A stretch of 64,000 nucleotides of DNA from Alentia gelatinosa (taxonomy: Eukaryota; Annelida; Polychaeta; Phyllodocida; Polynoidae): positions 68,268,652 to 68,332,651 of the forward strand of contig OX465583.1 in the NCBI GenBank assembly GCA_950022655.1, written 5' to 3'. This document shows, one piece after another, positions 22,199 to 34,667 of this stretch. The notes below the pieces were generated by a model, which had not been told where the DNA came from, made no database searches, and saw only the letters and a list, made by a program, of their open reading frames with translations. Each line of letters opens with the position of its first letter. Position 1 is the stretch's first letter. The translations under genes were made by a program, and so were the position numbers.

Positions 22199-22460
22199 TT
22201 ATCTCCCCAAGTTCATATTTTCAGTCCTAATCCCAGAGGCCTTGAGTCCGCTGGGCTGAACAAAACTTGATTTGATTGACCCAGATACCAGACTACACAG
22301 TGTCTGAATGCTTTGTAACATGTGAATTATTGCTGCTTTGAGATCAGCCATGAAAATATATTTACAAGGTAAACCAAAGTACGCCACTGTTCAGAATATA
22401 ATTTAATGTATATCTCAAGAGCGACTGGTGATGATCAATCATTTGTCTGGCAGAGGTATA

Positions 22461-22913
22461 AAAGCGGGCGTCCACCAACCACGACAAGGCTACGACAATG
22501 GATTCCCAATAAGGTCTACTACGATTGCAAAGCGTGTCGTAGCCTTGTCATGGTTGGTGGACTCTTGTTCCCGACAAGAGTCTACGACAAGGCCACGACA
22601 GGCTGCGACATGAAGCTTGTCGGGGGCCTGTCGGGGGCCTTCCGACAGGGTTACGACAAAATCGAACATGTTCGATTTTTCCCACGACTGGACCCTTGCC
22701 GTGGAGTGTGGTGGTTTCCTCGATATCACTGTTGTAGTGTGTCGGGAACATGGACGTCTTTTTTACGGGACCCAGCGACGTCTACGACACGCCCCGACAA
22801 TGCTGTCGCAGAGCCCCCCCCCTTCTTACGACAAGGCTGCGACAAGGCGCCGATTGGAACTTCCTTGTCAGCTCTTGTCGTAGCCTTGTCATGGTTGGTC
22901 GACGCCCGCCTTT
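22461..22913. mobile_element. MITE with GCGGGCGTCCACCAACCACG ends
   Basis: 453 bp. Both ends read (A)AAGCGGGCGTCCACCAACCA, and the body is rich in CTACGACAAGG and its complement, so it folds back extensively. Only one copy is in the window. Confidence 0.8.
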
Positions 22914-23690
22914 AGTGTTACGGTAGCAGCCATTCTCTCTGAGGGTCGTTGTGGCCCCTAAGATTCGAGGTCAACTCTCGACCGTAGAACTGTCCCAAGG
23001 CGCTATAAATATCATGTAAGGAAGTCAGGGTCAAGGTCGGGGTTTGCTGCGAATGCAGTCATGGGCTACTCGGTCTACTCTATTCCTTATATGGACTTAG
23101 TGTAATGGGACAACTCCATGCTGCTCTCGAGCACCCCGCGCCACACACCATTAGCAGTGTTGTAGGTCATGGCATGCATTGTTTGTCCCCGCCGGCCCGC
23201 CTCGCACTACCTGCCCGTCTTTCAACCCGTGGACACTTTGCGGGCTCAATACGACATCGCCCCACTCAGATATAAATTGTAATCCGATTCCACAGGCCTC
23301 ATCACTGCATCAACAGCCCCGACATAAATATTACAGTCACTGGCAGGGTTCATTAGCCCTGTTTGCCTGCCTAATGGATTACTAATGTGCAGTCATGTCG
23401 ACCTTCACTTTAAACGTAAAACCGCTGAGGTTTAAAAAAAAACACACCCAGGCGACCGACTTGTACTTATTGCCTCACTCTGCTCATGGCATGTGCAGGG
23501 CTCGATGACTTGATGATAAAATGCACTTAAGACCGACTACTGGGGGTGGTATTACAGAAGGCAAACCTTGTGGCATGATCAGGTTTTTTTGATGCACTAT
23601 CTAAACGTTCTACTTCTGCAAATGAAAGATAAAACTATTGTTTAGCCAAGGATCACTGACTCTGCCGTACTATATACACAATATAGCTTA
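22914..23690. other. unassigned stretch
   Basis: Moderate GC content. No exon, hairpin or repeat family was recognised. Confidence 0.4.
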
Positions 23691-24185
23691 TTCCTCTTAC
23701 CTTTAGCTATTCTGTCAGCCCATCTTTCTACCCGCCAACCGCTCTTATAGCTTATTCCCTTTTCTTTTTACTTTTCTTCCAGCCCATCTATACCCGTTAA
23801 ATTCTACGATAAACTATCCCTTTTCCCTTTAGCTTTTCTGTCAGCCCAGCTCTACCCGTCAAATTCTAAAATAACTTATCCCTTTTCCCTTTAGCTTTTC
23901 TGTCAGCCCATCTTTCTACCCTTCAAAGTCTCTGATGACCTATCCCTTTTCCCTTTTGTATTTCTGTCAGCCCATCTCTACCCGTTTAAATTCTAAAATA
24001 ACGTATCCCTTTTCTCTTTAGCTTTTCTGTCAGCCCATCTTTCTACCCTTCAACTGCTTGATAGCCTATCCCCACTTCCTTTAGCTTTTCTGCCAGCCCA
24101 TCTTTCTTCCCATTAACTCCTCTGATAGCCTTTCCCTCTTTCCATTAGATTTTCTTTGAGCCCATCTTTCTAACCCTGACTTGAG
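23690..24185. repeat. pyrimidine-rich tandem repeat, about 60-bp unit
   Basis: About eight degenerate units built on TTTAGCTTTTCTGTCAGCCC followed by ATCTTTCTACCC. On the nAChR transcript it is purine-rich. Confidence 0.85.
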
Positions 24186-24628
24186 TTCTATTGTAAGTCC
24201 ATCCTTAAACACATACAAATTGGCTGTCAACAAATACCTTTCCTTCTTTGTCAGCAAACTGCTCTATTAGTCCTTACGTTCCTCCCCATCTATGTTTATC
24301 CTTCTAGAGCTGTGTCAGCCTATACTTATGAAAATCCTTCAAATCTTTATATACTGTGCTAACTTCTCCACCAGTCCATCCTTCTATACTTTAGCTTTCT
24401 CACCATCTTGCTCAGTATTAAACTGCGCTATGCCCATTTACGATGTCACCATTGGGGCGTTGCTCCACTTCTGCAGTGAATTTGCAGATCACAAAATAGC
24501 GATCCAAAGACGACACCCTTGCTCCAGATTCTTTGCTGATCGCATCATAACTATGTCACCATCTATATTCAATTAAAAATCTATCGACCCTATATTTCAC
24601 TGAGAATGTGGAATTGTAACCTGGGTAA

Positions 24629-25023
24629 ACCAGCGCTTACATTAGATGACTGATTACATGGCGACTGTAGATCATCAAGCCTGTAGGTGTCAGGTGGTGG
24701 CAATGTCCACCGCAAAGGTCGTCAACCTCAGAATGTACTCAAATGTTTACACTGGCGACTAAGTTTTCACAGAATCGCCACCTATCTAGATAACTAATTC
24801 AAGCTGGCTAAAATTACTCCCGGGTGTCAGAGCATGCATATATGTCCAATAGTCATCAGATGGTGCCAAATTGAATAATCTGGCAAATTTGGACAATCTG
24901 CAGTCGCCACATGCTTGGCATTTACATCAGACAATTTCTATCAGCTTACTGCTGAAAGTCGTCAGGAGGTATAAAATGCCAGAATCGCCAGCCAAGATTA
25001 GATTGTCTAGTGTAAATGCCGGG
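24629..25023. mobile_element. GTTTACACTAGACGA-family MITE
   Basis: The left end is ACCAGCGCTTACATTAGATG and the right end TTGTCTAGTGTAAATGCCGGG. The flanks read TAAA on both sides. The next element starts at once in the right flank. Confidence 0.8.
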
Positions 25024-25025
25024 TA

Positions 25026-25447
25026 AAGGCCTATTTCCATTGGCCGATTTTTGTGCACCGATCTGTAGTCTTGAACCACCGATGCAAGATTGGTCAATGG
25101 AAATGGCCAGCCACTTATGATGTTGTCTGACTAAGATTATGCAATAACACCACCACCCACCGAATCCATCAGTATACACATGTGGAACACATAAAAAACA
25201 CTGTATCCACCGCATCCTCATTGAATATGTGTCACCTACAGCTCGTGAAATGACCCACAGCTTTTTCTCCTTAGATTATGCAATGTGGCACCACCCACCA
25301 CTGAGTAAAAACCTTGGTCACTGAGTGAAATCTATTACCCTCGCCATTTTTTCTATACCGACGCACAGTCAGTGGCCACCACCGACAGACTTTCTGGGTA
25401 ACTCGAAAAATCTCTGCCGTTTTCGTCAGCCAATGGAAACGGGCCTT
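25026..25447. mobile_element. TTTCCATTGGCCGA-family MITE, copy 3
   Basis: Ends AAGGCCTATTTCCATTGGCC and GCCAATGGAAACGGGCCTT, with TA at 25024-25025 and 25448-25449. The left TA falls in the flank of the preceding element. Confidence 0.85.
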
Positions 25448-25699
25448 TAACACTGCAAGCAGCAGGGCGACTTGCGGCCTGCCTGTCCGTGTCAATAGAG
25501 GGCCGAGTCCAGCAGACACGCCCTCCCTCCCCCGCCTCCCGCCCACACCGTCCGCCGGACAATCACATGTACAGCCGGGGACGGCACAGCGACGGGGCTG
25601 TATCGGGGCACCGCCAATATTGACCTACAAGAAGCGTGTTTTTGTAAGTCCCGGCGGAACCTAATGATCCAGCTGGTGGCTCTGTGGCTCTGTGCATTT

Positions 25700-25945
25700 A
25701 CAGGTCTGTGTGCTGGTTGGTGGGTGGGGTGACAGCATGGTGTGTGTTGGTGTGTGGGGGTGGGGTTGGGTGGGGGTGAGTGTATGGTGTGGGTGGTGGG
25801 GTTGGGTGGGGGTGAATGGGTGGGTGGGGGTAGGTGGGGGTGAGTGTATGGTGTGGGTGGTGGGGTTGGGTGTATGGTGTGGGTGGTGGGGTTGGGTGGG
25901 GGTGAATGGGTGGGTGGGGGTAGGTGGAGGTGAGTGTATGGTGTC
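25700..25945. repeat. G/T-rich minisatellite
   Basis: Higher-order units combine GTGAGTGTATGGTGTGGGTG and GGGTTGGGTGGGGGTGAATG. Both strands show low-complexity open frames. Confidence 0.9.
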
Positions 25946-26263
25946 ATTGATTGTGATATACATCTTTGTCTTTAAAGACAAATGCTGGTAGTTTGGTGAT
26001 TTCTAAATTCTATTGATTTTTTGCAAATAACTCTGCAAGTTCCATAATATATTAGCAAATCGAAAATGCAAAAGAATTGGCATGACACCATGCTAACATC
26101 TATGGGAAGGCCATCTGAAGAAGGCAAGTTCTTATCCGTTGTTGTCTATGGGAAACTGCTTTATTTTCATAAAACCAGATGGCAGCACCAGTGTTAAATT
26201 TAGAAGCAACAGGGGGCACTCTGATACCTACCCGCATTTGTCTTCCAGAAACCATAGAATGAT

Positions 26264-26415
26264 ATAAACCTGTCAGAGTACGCCCAGTCTCAGACTGGGG
26301 AGAAAATTGCTGTCTCCACTGTGCGTTTTGCCGCGTTGCGATGCTAAAGGTACACCCGCTCTGAGACTGGGCGTACCACTGTACCTAGAATCGCACAATG
26401 GAGACGGGGCTTAAG
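26264..26415. repeat. short palindromic element, CGCCCAGTCTCAGACTGGG
   Basis: Inverted blocks TACGCCCAGTCTCAGACTGG and CTGAGACTGGGCGTAC, with outer CCACTGTGCG / CGCACAATGGAGAC. Confidence 0.6.
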
Positions 26416-27130
26416 GACACTTTGTATTGGGTGGATACTTAAGAAGAAACCCCGCTTAAGGGGACAATCTGGTCAGGAAGGAAATTGTCCCCGCTATTAA
26501 GAGTTTACTTTAACCCCACTTAAGGGGATAGTTATTTAGGAACAGAATCTTAATCTTGTTTAAAGGGACACTCTGGAGCGACACTTTATCAAATCTGACG
26601 GGACAATGTTGGGACAACACTACCGGTTATCTTGATTGGTTATGTACTTAACCATATAACCAGTGACAGTCTGAAAGGGGACACACTGCACGAAAACCAC
26701 CATTTTACAAATGAATGCGCCCAGCGTATATAGGTATGACTTTTGCATATAAGTTTGTCCTCTTCCCCGTGTATATATACGCCTCATCTGTAGGCGGATA
26801 TAAGCGTCCAGTGAAGAGGGCTTCACTGAGAGCGGGCAGGAGGTGGCAGGAGGTGGCGGGGGGTGGTGGGGTGTGGGCGGGGGGAAGGCTTCCTACTGAG
26901 GACACCTGTACTTCTACCAACACAAACGGGCGGGAGGCAGCGAGGGGAGAGGATATTTCCTCTCATATACGCAGGGTGTGAAATACAGCCAAGACGCGTC
27001 CGTATATAAACCCTGGGCGTATATATATATATATACAAGTCAATATTCAGCCAGTAAAATGGTTTTCGTGCAGTGACAGTAAAACTGCTAAAGGGACAGT
27101 AAAATCCCGCTTAAGGGGACACCCGGGTAT
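26412..27130. mobile_element. CTTAAGGGGACA-type element, interrupted by a nested insertion
   Basis: Repeated CCCGCTTAAGGGGACA and TTTGTATTGGGTGGA motifs occur on both sides of the CACTG-ended element at 26684-27075, suggesting an older pogo-like or related repeat split by that insertion. Confidence 0.55.
26684..27075. mobile_element. CACTA/Chapaev-like MITE, copy 1
   Basis: 392 bp, terminal repeats CACTGCACGAAAACCACCAT and its diverged complement, flanked by ACA at 26681-26683 and 27076-27078. CACTG ends with a 3-bp duplication fit the CMC superfamily. Confidence 0.8.
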
Positions 27131-27514
27131 GTAGATATGTGTTTTCTAAGAACGCTTTGTATTGGGTGGAGAACAAAAGCCGGGTCAATCCCCTGCACTC
27201 CAGCATGCAAAGACGCAATGTCATTACAGTCAGCAGGAGGAATCATAACAGATCACAGCGTGTACAATCACTGGAGACTCGCTCTCTCCGGCTTTACCTC
27301 GTCACCTTAGCGCCTCGCAGCGCCGTCCTCCCGCCCCCTGAGCTTCACCTGAGCCGGGCCTGGGCCTCACTCGGGCCTCACCTGGCCTGAGTGGGCCCGG
27401 CCCGGGGTAAACAGAACCCGTGTAATTGGCGCGATTAGGGCGGCAGGTCACGTGCGCTCCCCGCCATCATGGATGAGCAGCTCGGTCCCGCCCGCCACTT
27501 AACACCCGGACCCG

Positions 27515-28030
27515 GGGCCCGTTATGGGGTGCTGTTTGTAACATTGCCATTTGGTCCGTATTCTGTATCTATGGGGTGCCGTCTGTTACATTGCCATTTG
27601 GTCCATATTTCGTATCTAAAGGGTGCCATTTGGTCCGTATTTTGTATCTATGGGATGCCATTTGTTACATCGCCATTTTGTCAATATTTCATATCTAAAG
27701 GGTACCATTTGTTACATTGCCATTTGGTCCATATTTTGTATCTATGGGGTGTCGTTCGTTACATGGCCATTTGGTCAATAGTTTGTATATATATATGGGG
27801 TGAGTTTGTTAAATTGCCATTTGGTCCGTATTTCATATCTATGGGGTGCCATTTGTAACATTGCCATTTGGTCTGTATTTTGTATCAATGGGGTGCGGTT
27901 GTCATATTGCCATTTGGTCCATATTTGGTATCTATGGGGTGCCATTTGTTACATTGCCATTTGGTCCATATTTGGTATCTATGGGGTGCCATTTGTTACA
28001 TTACCATTTGGTCTGTATTTTGTATCTTTA
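27515..28030. repeat. minisatellite, about 47-bp unit
   Basis: About eleven units (GGGGTGCCATTTGTTACATT, then GCCATTTGGTCCATATTTTG, then TATCTAT). The unit is not a multiple of three. Confidence 0.95.
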
Positions 28031-28244
28031 ATCAATGAATTACACTGATATCTAGCCATTATATACTAAATCCAAAGAACATGTGTTTTTGACTACAAAC
28101 CTCCACTGCTTTTCTCTACAAAAGAACCTTTATCATTCTGATCTCAGTAACGAAAGCAGAACCTCAACTGTCTTCATCTATGAAAGAGCTTTTGTCATTC
28201 TGCTTTTTGTCAATGAAAGCAGAACCCTGCTGCATGTATATGGT

Positions 28245-28830
28245 ACAAACGACAGAAGCAGTAACACCACTGATTCCATTGACAAAAACAGTTGTGACAA
28301 TGCTTTCATAGACAAAAACAGTAATGCCACTGATTCCATGGATACAAATAGTTGTGCCACTGCTTTCATAGACAAATACAGTAACGTCACTGATTCCATG
28401 GACCAAAGCAGTTGTGACACTGCTTTCATGGACGAAATCAGTAATGCCACTGATTCCATGGACCAAAGCAGTTGTGACACTGCTTTCATGGACGAAATCA
28501 GTAACACCACTGATTCTGTGGACGTCTACTTTCATAGACGGAAGATACAAAATAGATACCAAATGGGAATATTACAACCAGCACCCCATAGTCCCGTTGG
28601 AGGGGCTCACGCTGTGGACCATCTCTCTGGACCATCTCTGTGACACTGCTTTTATAGACAAAAGCCGTAACGCCACTGATTCCATGGACGATAAATGCAG
28701 TTGTGACACTACATTCATAGACGGAAGATACAAAACACTGATTCCATGGACCAAAGCATTTGTGACACTGCTTTCATAGACAAAATCAGTAACGTCACTG
28801 ATTCCATGGACGAAAGCAGTTGTGACGGAA
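28245..28830. repeat. minisatellite, 60-bp unit made of two 30-bp halves
   Basis: Halves of the type GATTCCATGGACCAAAGCAG and GCTTTCATGGACGAAATCAG alternate. Because 60 is a multiple of three, long open frames exist on both strands (28083-28643 plus, 28164-28562 minus). No flanking signal peptide, splice pattern or known domain was seen. A repeat-only protein is possible but unsupported. Confidence 0.92.
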
Positions 28831-29139
28831 GACGGAAGATACAAAATAGGAACCGAATGGAATATTACAGCCAGCACCCCATAGTGCCGTCGCTGTGGGC
28901 ATGTCTCCGGGCCCCGTGGAGCCTACAGGAGGGGCTGGGGAGGACAGGAGGAGGCCCGCTGATAGCCTCCACGATCATAACGCTGTCTGCGGCGAGCAGA
29001 TAAAACACAGCTCCGGGGAGCAGCTCACTCCCTCCGGGTACTGCCGGGTCAGTGCTCGTCCCATAGAAAACCCCCGCGCCCAGTGACCGGAGAGGTGTTT
29101 TTAATTAACCCTTTCAGGGCGGATAATGCCTTAAGGATA

Positions 29140-29825
29140 ATGCCTTAAAGGCATATCCTATAATTAAAAGTGGCGCCACCTGGTGATTCTTAAATAATGT
29201 CAATTATTAGTCAAAACTTTTTTTGTGTGCTTTATTCTAATTCTACATGAGTAAATTTAACATTTTGTCCAGCTTATCCAAACTCAATAGGTAAAATAAG
29301 GTTTGTTTGGAGACGAGGCGTAGCTTTGAGAGTTCTCTTGCCCGCCGCTTGCGACCACGTAATCATGATTTTTTCCAACCTCGGAGCACCTAACGTACTC
29401 TACAGGAACGAAGAAACTGCACCTCAATAGGTAAAATAAGCCAATTTGCATTTACATGATTTACAAAGGAAATCTACTGAAAAATATGGTTTTCTTCGAT
29501 TCGTTCAAAAACAAGGACAGTGACCTATGATTTTTAAAACATAAATAAGTAGCACTATATATGTACTATATTCTGTGAACATTTGAGGAAAATGACACAG
29601 GTTTTACTATGTGAAAAAATACTTTTTAGAAATCCCATATTCTAATATAAAATTATCATAATATTGATCTATAAATCAAAAACTAGCACGGTGACCCCCG
29701 AATTATAAGTTAGACATGATTCCACAACACTAGGAGATCATCATATTCAAATTTCAGGAAAATGACACGGGTTTTAATTTTCAAGTGAAATTGTTCGATA
29801 TGCCTTGAGGCATTTCCCAGCATAG
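29140..29825. mobile_element. AAAGGCATATCGGACAAT-family element, copy 1
   Basis: It contains GTGGCGCCACCTGGTGATTC, ACATTTTGTCCAGCTTATCC and GTGACCTATGATTTTTAAAA, and ends AAATTGTTCGATATGCC. Copies: 42458-43070 (other strand) and 60900-61508. Confidence 0.8.
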
Positions 29826-29829
29826 ACCT

Positions 29830-30719
29830 GAGGATGCCTTGAGGCATTATTTATGAAATTTAGTAATATTTACCATTTCATTGTTTTAGGAAGAAATAAT
29901 CAATCAATAAATATGAAACTTTCAGAGAATACACCTATAGTATAGTATCAAAAACTATTTCTTTAAACAAATAATATAAACAAGGATGACGTGTCATATC
30001 ATGTGATCAAATAAAAGAATACGGGCTTAGACAAAAGTCGGTCCATCCCCTGGCATTATACCAGTCCCTATTACCTGCCCCGACCAACAGGGCTCGGCCA
30101 CAGACCCCCGTCTTTAAAGGGTTAAAACTAGGAACGTCAAAACGTTAAAACCCGAAAGTCGGGACGTTAGGGCCCATTCACACCGGGACGTTAGGGCCCA
30201 CCTATCATAAGATTCACACATATATCATTGAAATCTGCAAATCATTACTTACATATGCAAATCATTACTTACATTTCATGAAATTTGCGGGAAAACCCCC
30301 TGTCATTTCTGATTCTAGCGCTTACCAGCTAACAAACATTAATTAATTCCGCAAAATTAGCAGGGCCCTAGCGTCTATTTATGCTATGCTTTACCCTGGA
30401 CCCTATGAATATATGAAATGAAAACAATAAGCATTGGCACAACATTTCAGATTGTCAAGGGGCCATCCATAAAGTACGTACGTAGAATTTCTGAAATGTT
30501 TCCCCATCCCCTTCAGATCATGTTCGCAATAGAACAAAGAGGGAGCATCCATAAAATTTATAAATTTGTTTACCCCTCCCTCACCCCCTAAGTGCATACG
30601 TACTAAATACCAATATTTAGTGTCTAACTGCCGGTAAGATTATGAAGTGCTTACGTGGATATTTCATCCGAAACTGTGAGATGAATATCCATTAACCTCA
30701 CGTCACACATCACCATGCT
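29830..30719. other. unassigned stretch
   Basis: AT-rich. ATGCCTTGAGGCAT palindromes lie at the left edge. No exon was recognised. Confidence 0.4.
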
Positions 30720-30998
30720 CACCCCTCTCATAAGATCTCACACTCTCTAAGCGGTATTCTGTATTCCGGTCCAAATAAAGCCACTAGGGCGCCATGTACA
30801 CAGTATTCCCGCTAGGTGGCATCATTGAGATTATAGGAATATTTGGATTGCATTGATGTACGTGTTTACCATGGGAGGCAGGCCAGTGGATTCTCAAAGC
30901 TCTAAGCCTAGTTTGTTAAGAATTATTCTCCCATAGAGCGTAGTGAGAACCTTGTACAGAATACCATTTAGCGAGTGTGAGATCTCATGAGAGGGGTG
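30720..30998. mobile_element. CACCCCTCTCATAAGATCTC palindrome, copy 2
   Basis: Same arms and centre (CCCGCTAGGTGGCATCATTG) as 13414-13726, with part of the left arm replaced. Confidence 0.85.
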
Positions 30999-30999
30999 C

Positions 31000-32284
31000 A
31001 GCGCTATACCCTGGACCCTAGGAATATATGAAAAGAAAGCACTAGCACAACCAGCATTGTCAATGCTTGTGCATGTTGCCAATGTTCAGTGTTGTAACTA
31101 AATGATTTTGAAGTAACTGTTACAGGTTCATAAAACAAATAACCCCTTAGAAAACTGAGTCATATCCATCACGTGCTGGAGACTTCATTGTGACCTACTT
31201 TGTTTTTCCCCTGATATTGAATCCATATCAATGTCTTGGCATGAGGCTGAAAGCCTATGATATGATTAATGGGTATTTGTATGAGGGATTTAATCGAAAT
31301 AGATGTACATGGGGATTCACGTTGTTAGTCTCGTCAATAATGCCACTATTAACAATGGCATTCCCTTCAATTGGGTCAGACCTTTCAATGCACTTATCAA
31401 CAAAAATCCCATTACTCTAAATGAATGGAGGATTTATGTAGCATTTCTCAATATTAGAGTAAAACTACCTTACCGTCCTTGTATTATACGGCCCCAATAT
31501 TCACGGGCTCATTCCACTGGAGGTTGTAGGAACATGGCACACGTTGGTTGAGCATTCTGATGGCTTGATCACTATCTTGACCGAGATTGTGACGAATGGC
31601 TCCATAAAACCACCCCTATAAATTAGGACAGGCCCAATGACATTATCTAAATGGCAATCCCTTGATAATCCTAGAGCTGCTATTTCTCACGCATGACAAC
31701 TTGAGTGCAGTTAATCTTGGCAATATCTCTCACCAATGGCCATAAATATATCATTGGTGAATAGCGTAGCCTTATCTTTTATAAGGTCATCTAAAGCTTG
31801 TGGAGATTCTCGATATATCTACTATTGTCTTAGCCAGTGTACCTGGCCCTGTCCCATACAGGGCCGGGTTCCTCTGCCATAGAGCTCTCCACCGGAGTTG
31901 TCATTTCATACTGCGCACATTCTTACATATATATGAGAAAAAAAATCAATTCGATAAATATTTACCATTTTGTCTTTGCCAACCTTCAAAACAGCTGTAT
32001 CTTATGTTATAACTGTGTATTTAGACATAGTTTTCCAGTCAAGCTTGCCTGGTTCTCAGGTCCAGCCTTTTTGTGCAGTTATCCTCGCTGGTTCCCTAAC
32101 TGCAAAGAGCCTCGCCAATTAACATAGGACAGCTGTTCACCCCTGAATGGTGATCAGGGGTGAATACTTTATCTACTATTATCTGAATCCTCTGAAACCC
32201 CACCTTTTATTGCATTTCTCAGTCCCATTCATAGATATTTTTACTATTGCAAGAGCTCTTTCCAGGAACGCAAAACCGCACAAT
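31000..32284. other. unassigned AT-rich intron
   Basis: No exon could be supported. A small exon-like stretch on the minus strand near 31467-31509 contains a stop (see rejected items). Confidence 0.4.
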
Positions 32285-32620
32285 ATTGACTGTTTTCAAA
32301 TAGAAGAGGTCGTATGCTCCGAGGGGGTGATGCGTAGTAATATCCGAGCGCATGTGAGGATATTGCAGAGTCAACTCTGAGTATCATACGAACGCTTTTA
32401 TCTGAAATCAGTCTATATTTCATTTATCATTCACCTTTTCCTGACATTTAATTTGTGGTTTGCACTATTTTTTCATACAGACTATTTTTCCCGTATGCGC
32501 CGGGTTTTGCAGTCCGGAGCATACAATATACCTGTATGCTCCGGGCTTGTAGATAGATATACGCCGCCCATGTGTTTTCTACGAAATACTTTGTGTTAGG
32601 TGGATAATAAATCATGGATC
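32285..32620. repeat. ACTGGTTTCAGATACAAGC-family foldback element
   Basis: Blocks TTGACTGTTTTCAAATAGAA, TGCGTAGTAATATCCGAGCG and CGCATGTGAGGATATTGC, then CTGAAATCAGTCTATATTTC and GTATGCTCCGGGCTTG, match the copies at 49866 and 62912. Confidence 0.75.
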
Positions 32621-32705
32621 GCATCCAATAGCAAACGGAATCAGGAGCGATCCTCAAACTTTTTTCGCTTAAGACACGAACCGGAATGGCTTTTTATGTC
32701 CATGT

Positions 32706-33059
32706 TACATTGGACGACTAAAAATGTGGCGACTGTAGATCGTCAAGCCAGTAGTCGTCAGGTGGTGGCAATGTCCACTGCAAAAGTCGTTGACCTCTGA
32801 ATGTACCAGAGCATTTACACTGACGACTATAAGTCTTAACAGAATCGCCGCCTATCTAGACGGCGAATTCAAGCCCGCTTGAAATAGTTGCGGCATCAGA
32901 GCTTGTCCAGTATTCGTCAGGTGGTGCCGAATTGAGTATTCTGACATAATCATACGATCTGCAGTTGCCACACGCTTGGCATTTACATTAGACGATTTAT
33001 CCCATTTTACAGTGAAAAGTCGTCAGGCGGTGCAAAAATCGTCTAGTGTAAACGCCGGG
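32706..33059. mobile_element. GTTTACACTAGACGA-family MITE
   Basis: It begins TTACATTGGACGACTAAAAA and ends TCGTCTAGTGTAAACGCCGGG before TAAA, with the family's internal order reversed relative to 9175. Confidence 0.8.
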
Positions 33060-33063
33060 TAAA

Positions 33064-34302
33064 GCTACACCGTTTGTCAGCACGCCTACACAAGATACCC
33101 AGATCACTATAGCCGCGTGAACGAATAACCTACTTTGCATCTTATTGTATGAGAGTTTGTTATAACACGATTACGCTATGAACGCTAAGCGTTTCAGCCT
33201 TCCCCTCCTTCCCTAATTTCACGATATCATTGTCTGTACATCTCACAGGTCTGAGTATACACGGGAACGAGGCTAAGCGGCTTGGGGCCCCGATTACGAG
33301 ACGCTCGGCTGGCGTCCTACGAGCGTTCTTCTAGCGTCTCAGCGATACCTCAGTAGTGCGCGGGCGTCTCACTAGGTGTCAACCACCACACGCCGAGTGT
33401 CACTCTCCTAGCAGAGGTCCCGTGCTCTACTTCCTGTGGCCGCTTATATCTCTGCCCCAACCTGCCTGTTTCGTAAAAATCTGCCTCAACCTAATGCTGG
33501 TTCCCTGGGTATCCACTATGGACAGTGGGAACCAGAAACCTTTCGGATTCAAAACAAGGCAACTGTCAAAAGTTATGAATGTCAAACAGCTCATATATTA
33601 TGAGTTAGGAAATATAGGAATTGTTAAATAAGCTTCACACACAATCCAGCTGCTTCTTTTTCAGCTTCAAACCACTGTATATTGTAAATCCACAGTTGAG
33701 TAGACTGCCCCTTTAACTGAGCACTTGGGTCATGTTGATAAACAAAACCCTGCAACACATGAGGTGCTTCCCACTGAAGAAAGTAATCCCTATGGCTATG
33801 TCTCGTTTGAAATAACAAATAGCAGAAATGAGTGTATATTATTTACCATAGAAATATGTGCATCTCTATTTACATGTAGAACACAAATATACTCCTCGAT
33901 GCACTAACAATTTTGAATGTTTTGAATGGGCGTATGGGCCAGATTTTAGCTCCAACAGGCAGATATAAGCGGCCACAGGAAGTAAAAGAAGCGCAAAATC
34001 TTTGCTAGGAGAGTATAAGCGCTGGCGCCGCGGAAGATCTGCTGGGAGAGTGGGCGGGTGTCTGGTTGTGGAGTGGATTGTCGCTCTCCGCCGCTCCCCA
34101 GAGACGGAAGCAATCTATGAAAATCGGCTTACGCAGTTAGGAAGCGTGTGCCGCTCACAAATAGCAGTTGACACATGGGCGGCGCGGGAAAAAGCCAAAT
34201 TAATTGACAATGCAGCTGAATCGGGTCCATCTAAGGCCTCCCAGCTGGTCGGTCCGAATCAGCGAGAGATAGAGCGCAGGTGACCTATTTTTTTTACCAT
34301 AT
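33064..34302. other. unassigned stretch, GC-rich in parts
   Basis: 33240-33440 and 34000-34280 are GC-rich. The open frame at 34002-34283 matches no family I recognise. Confidence 0.4.
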
Positions 34303-34316
34303 CGGAAGTGACGTCA
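34303..34316 (+). promoter_or_regulatory. ETS/CRE composite motif
   Basis: CGGAAGTGACGTCA fuses an ETS core to a full CRE palindrome, next to a 270-bp GC-rich segment. This arrangement is known from animal promoters. Here it lies inside the 25-kb nAChR intron, so it could be chance or an internal promoter/enhancer. Confidence 0.3.
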
Positions 34317-34476
34317 TAACCCATATCTTCTGCGCGCATGATACAATAATATCAAGAAACGTCACAAAATTGTATATGATTGTTTATATGGCGTGGGTTA
34401 TTTTCGCGGAATGATATTCTGAAGAGGAGCTGAGTGATATCTGTGGCAGACGACAATGATCGCAGGGAAATATATA

Positions 34477-34655
34477 CAGTAGAACCCCACGTAAGCGGAC
34501 ACCCTCCGTTCTGGGCTAAAGTGTACGCTTACGCCGGGTGCCCGCTTACGCGAGGTTAAAATAAACATCTAATAGAGGGAACCGTTCCGAACGAAGGTGT
34601 CCGTTAACACGGTGTGTCCGCTTACGCGGGGTGTCCTTTAGGCGGGGTTCTACTG
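34477..34655. mobile_element. pogo-like MITE
   Basis: 179 bp, ends CAGTAGAACCCC and GGGGTTCTACTG, flanked by TA at 34475-34476 and 34656-34657, with several CGCTTACGCGGG-type subterminal motifs. The CAGTAGAACCCC ends are typical of pogo/Tigger-related elements. Confidence 0.85.
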
Positions 34656-34667
34656 TACTTTCACACT

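Noticed and set aside
31440..31600. Possible third nAChR-like exon on the minus strand (YNLQWNEP.NIGAV with AG and GTAAGG nearby)
   Set aside because: It has an in-frame stop. It does not have the 110-bp length and lacks the WxPD and VLYN motifs. The resemblance is only a few residues.
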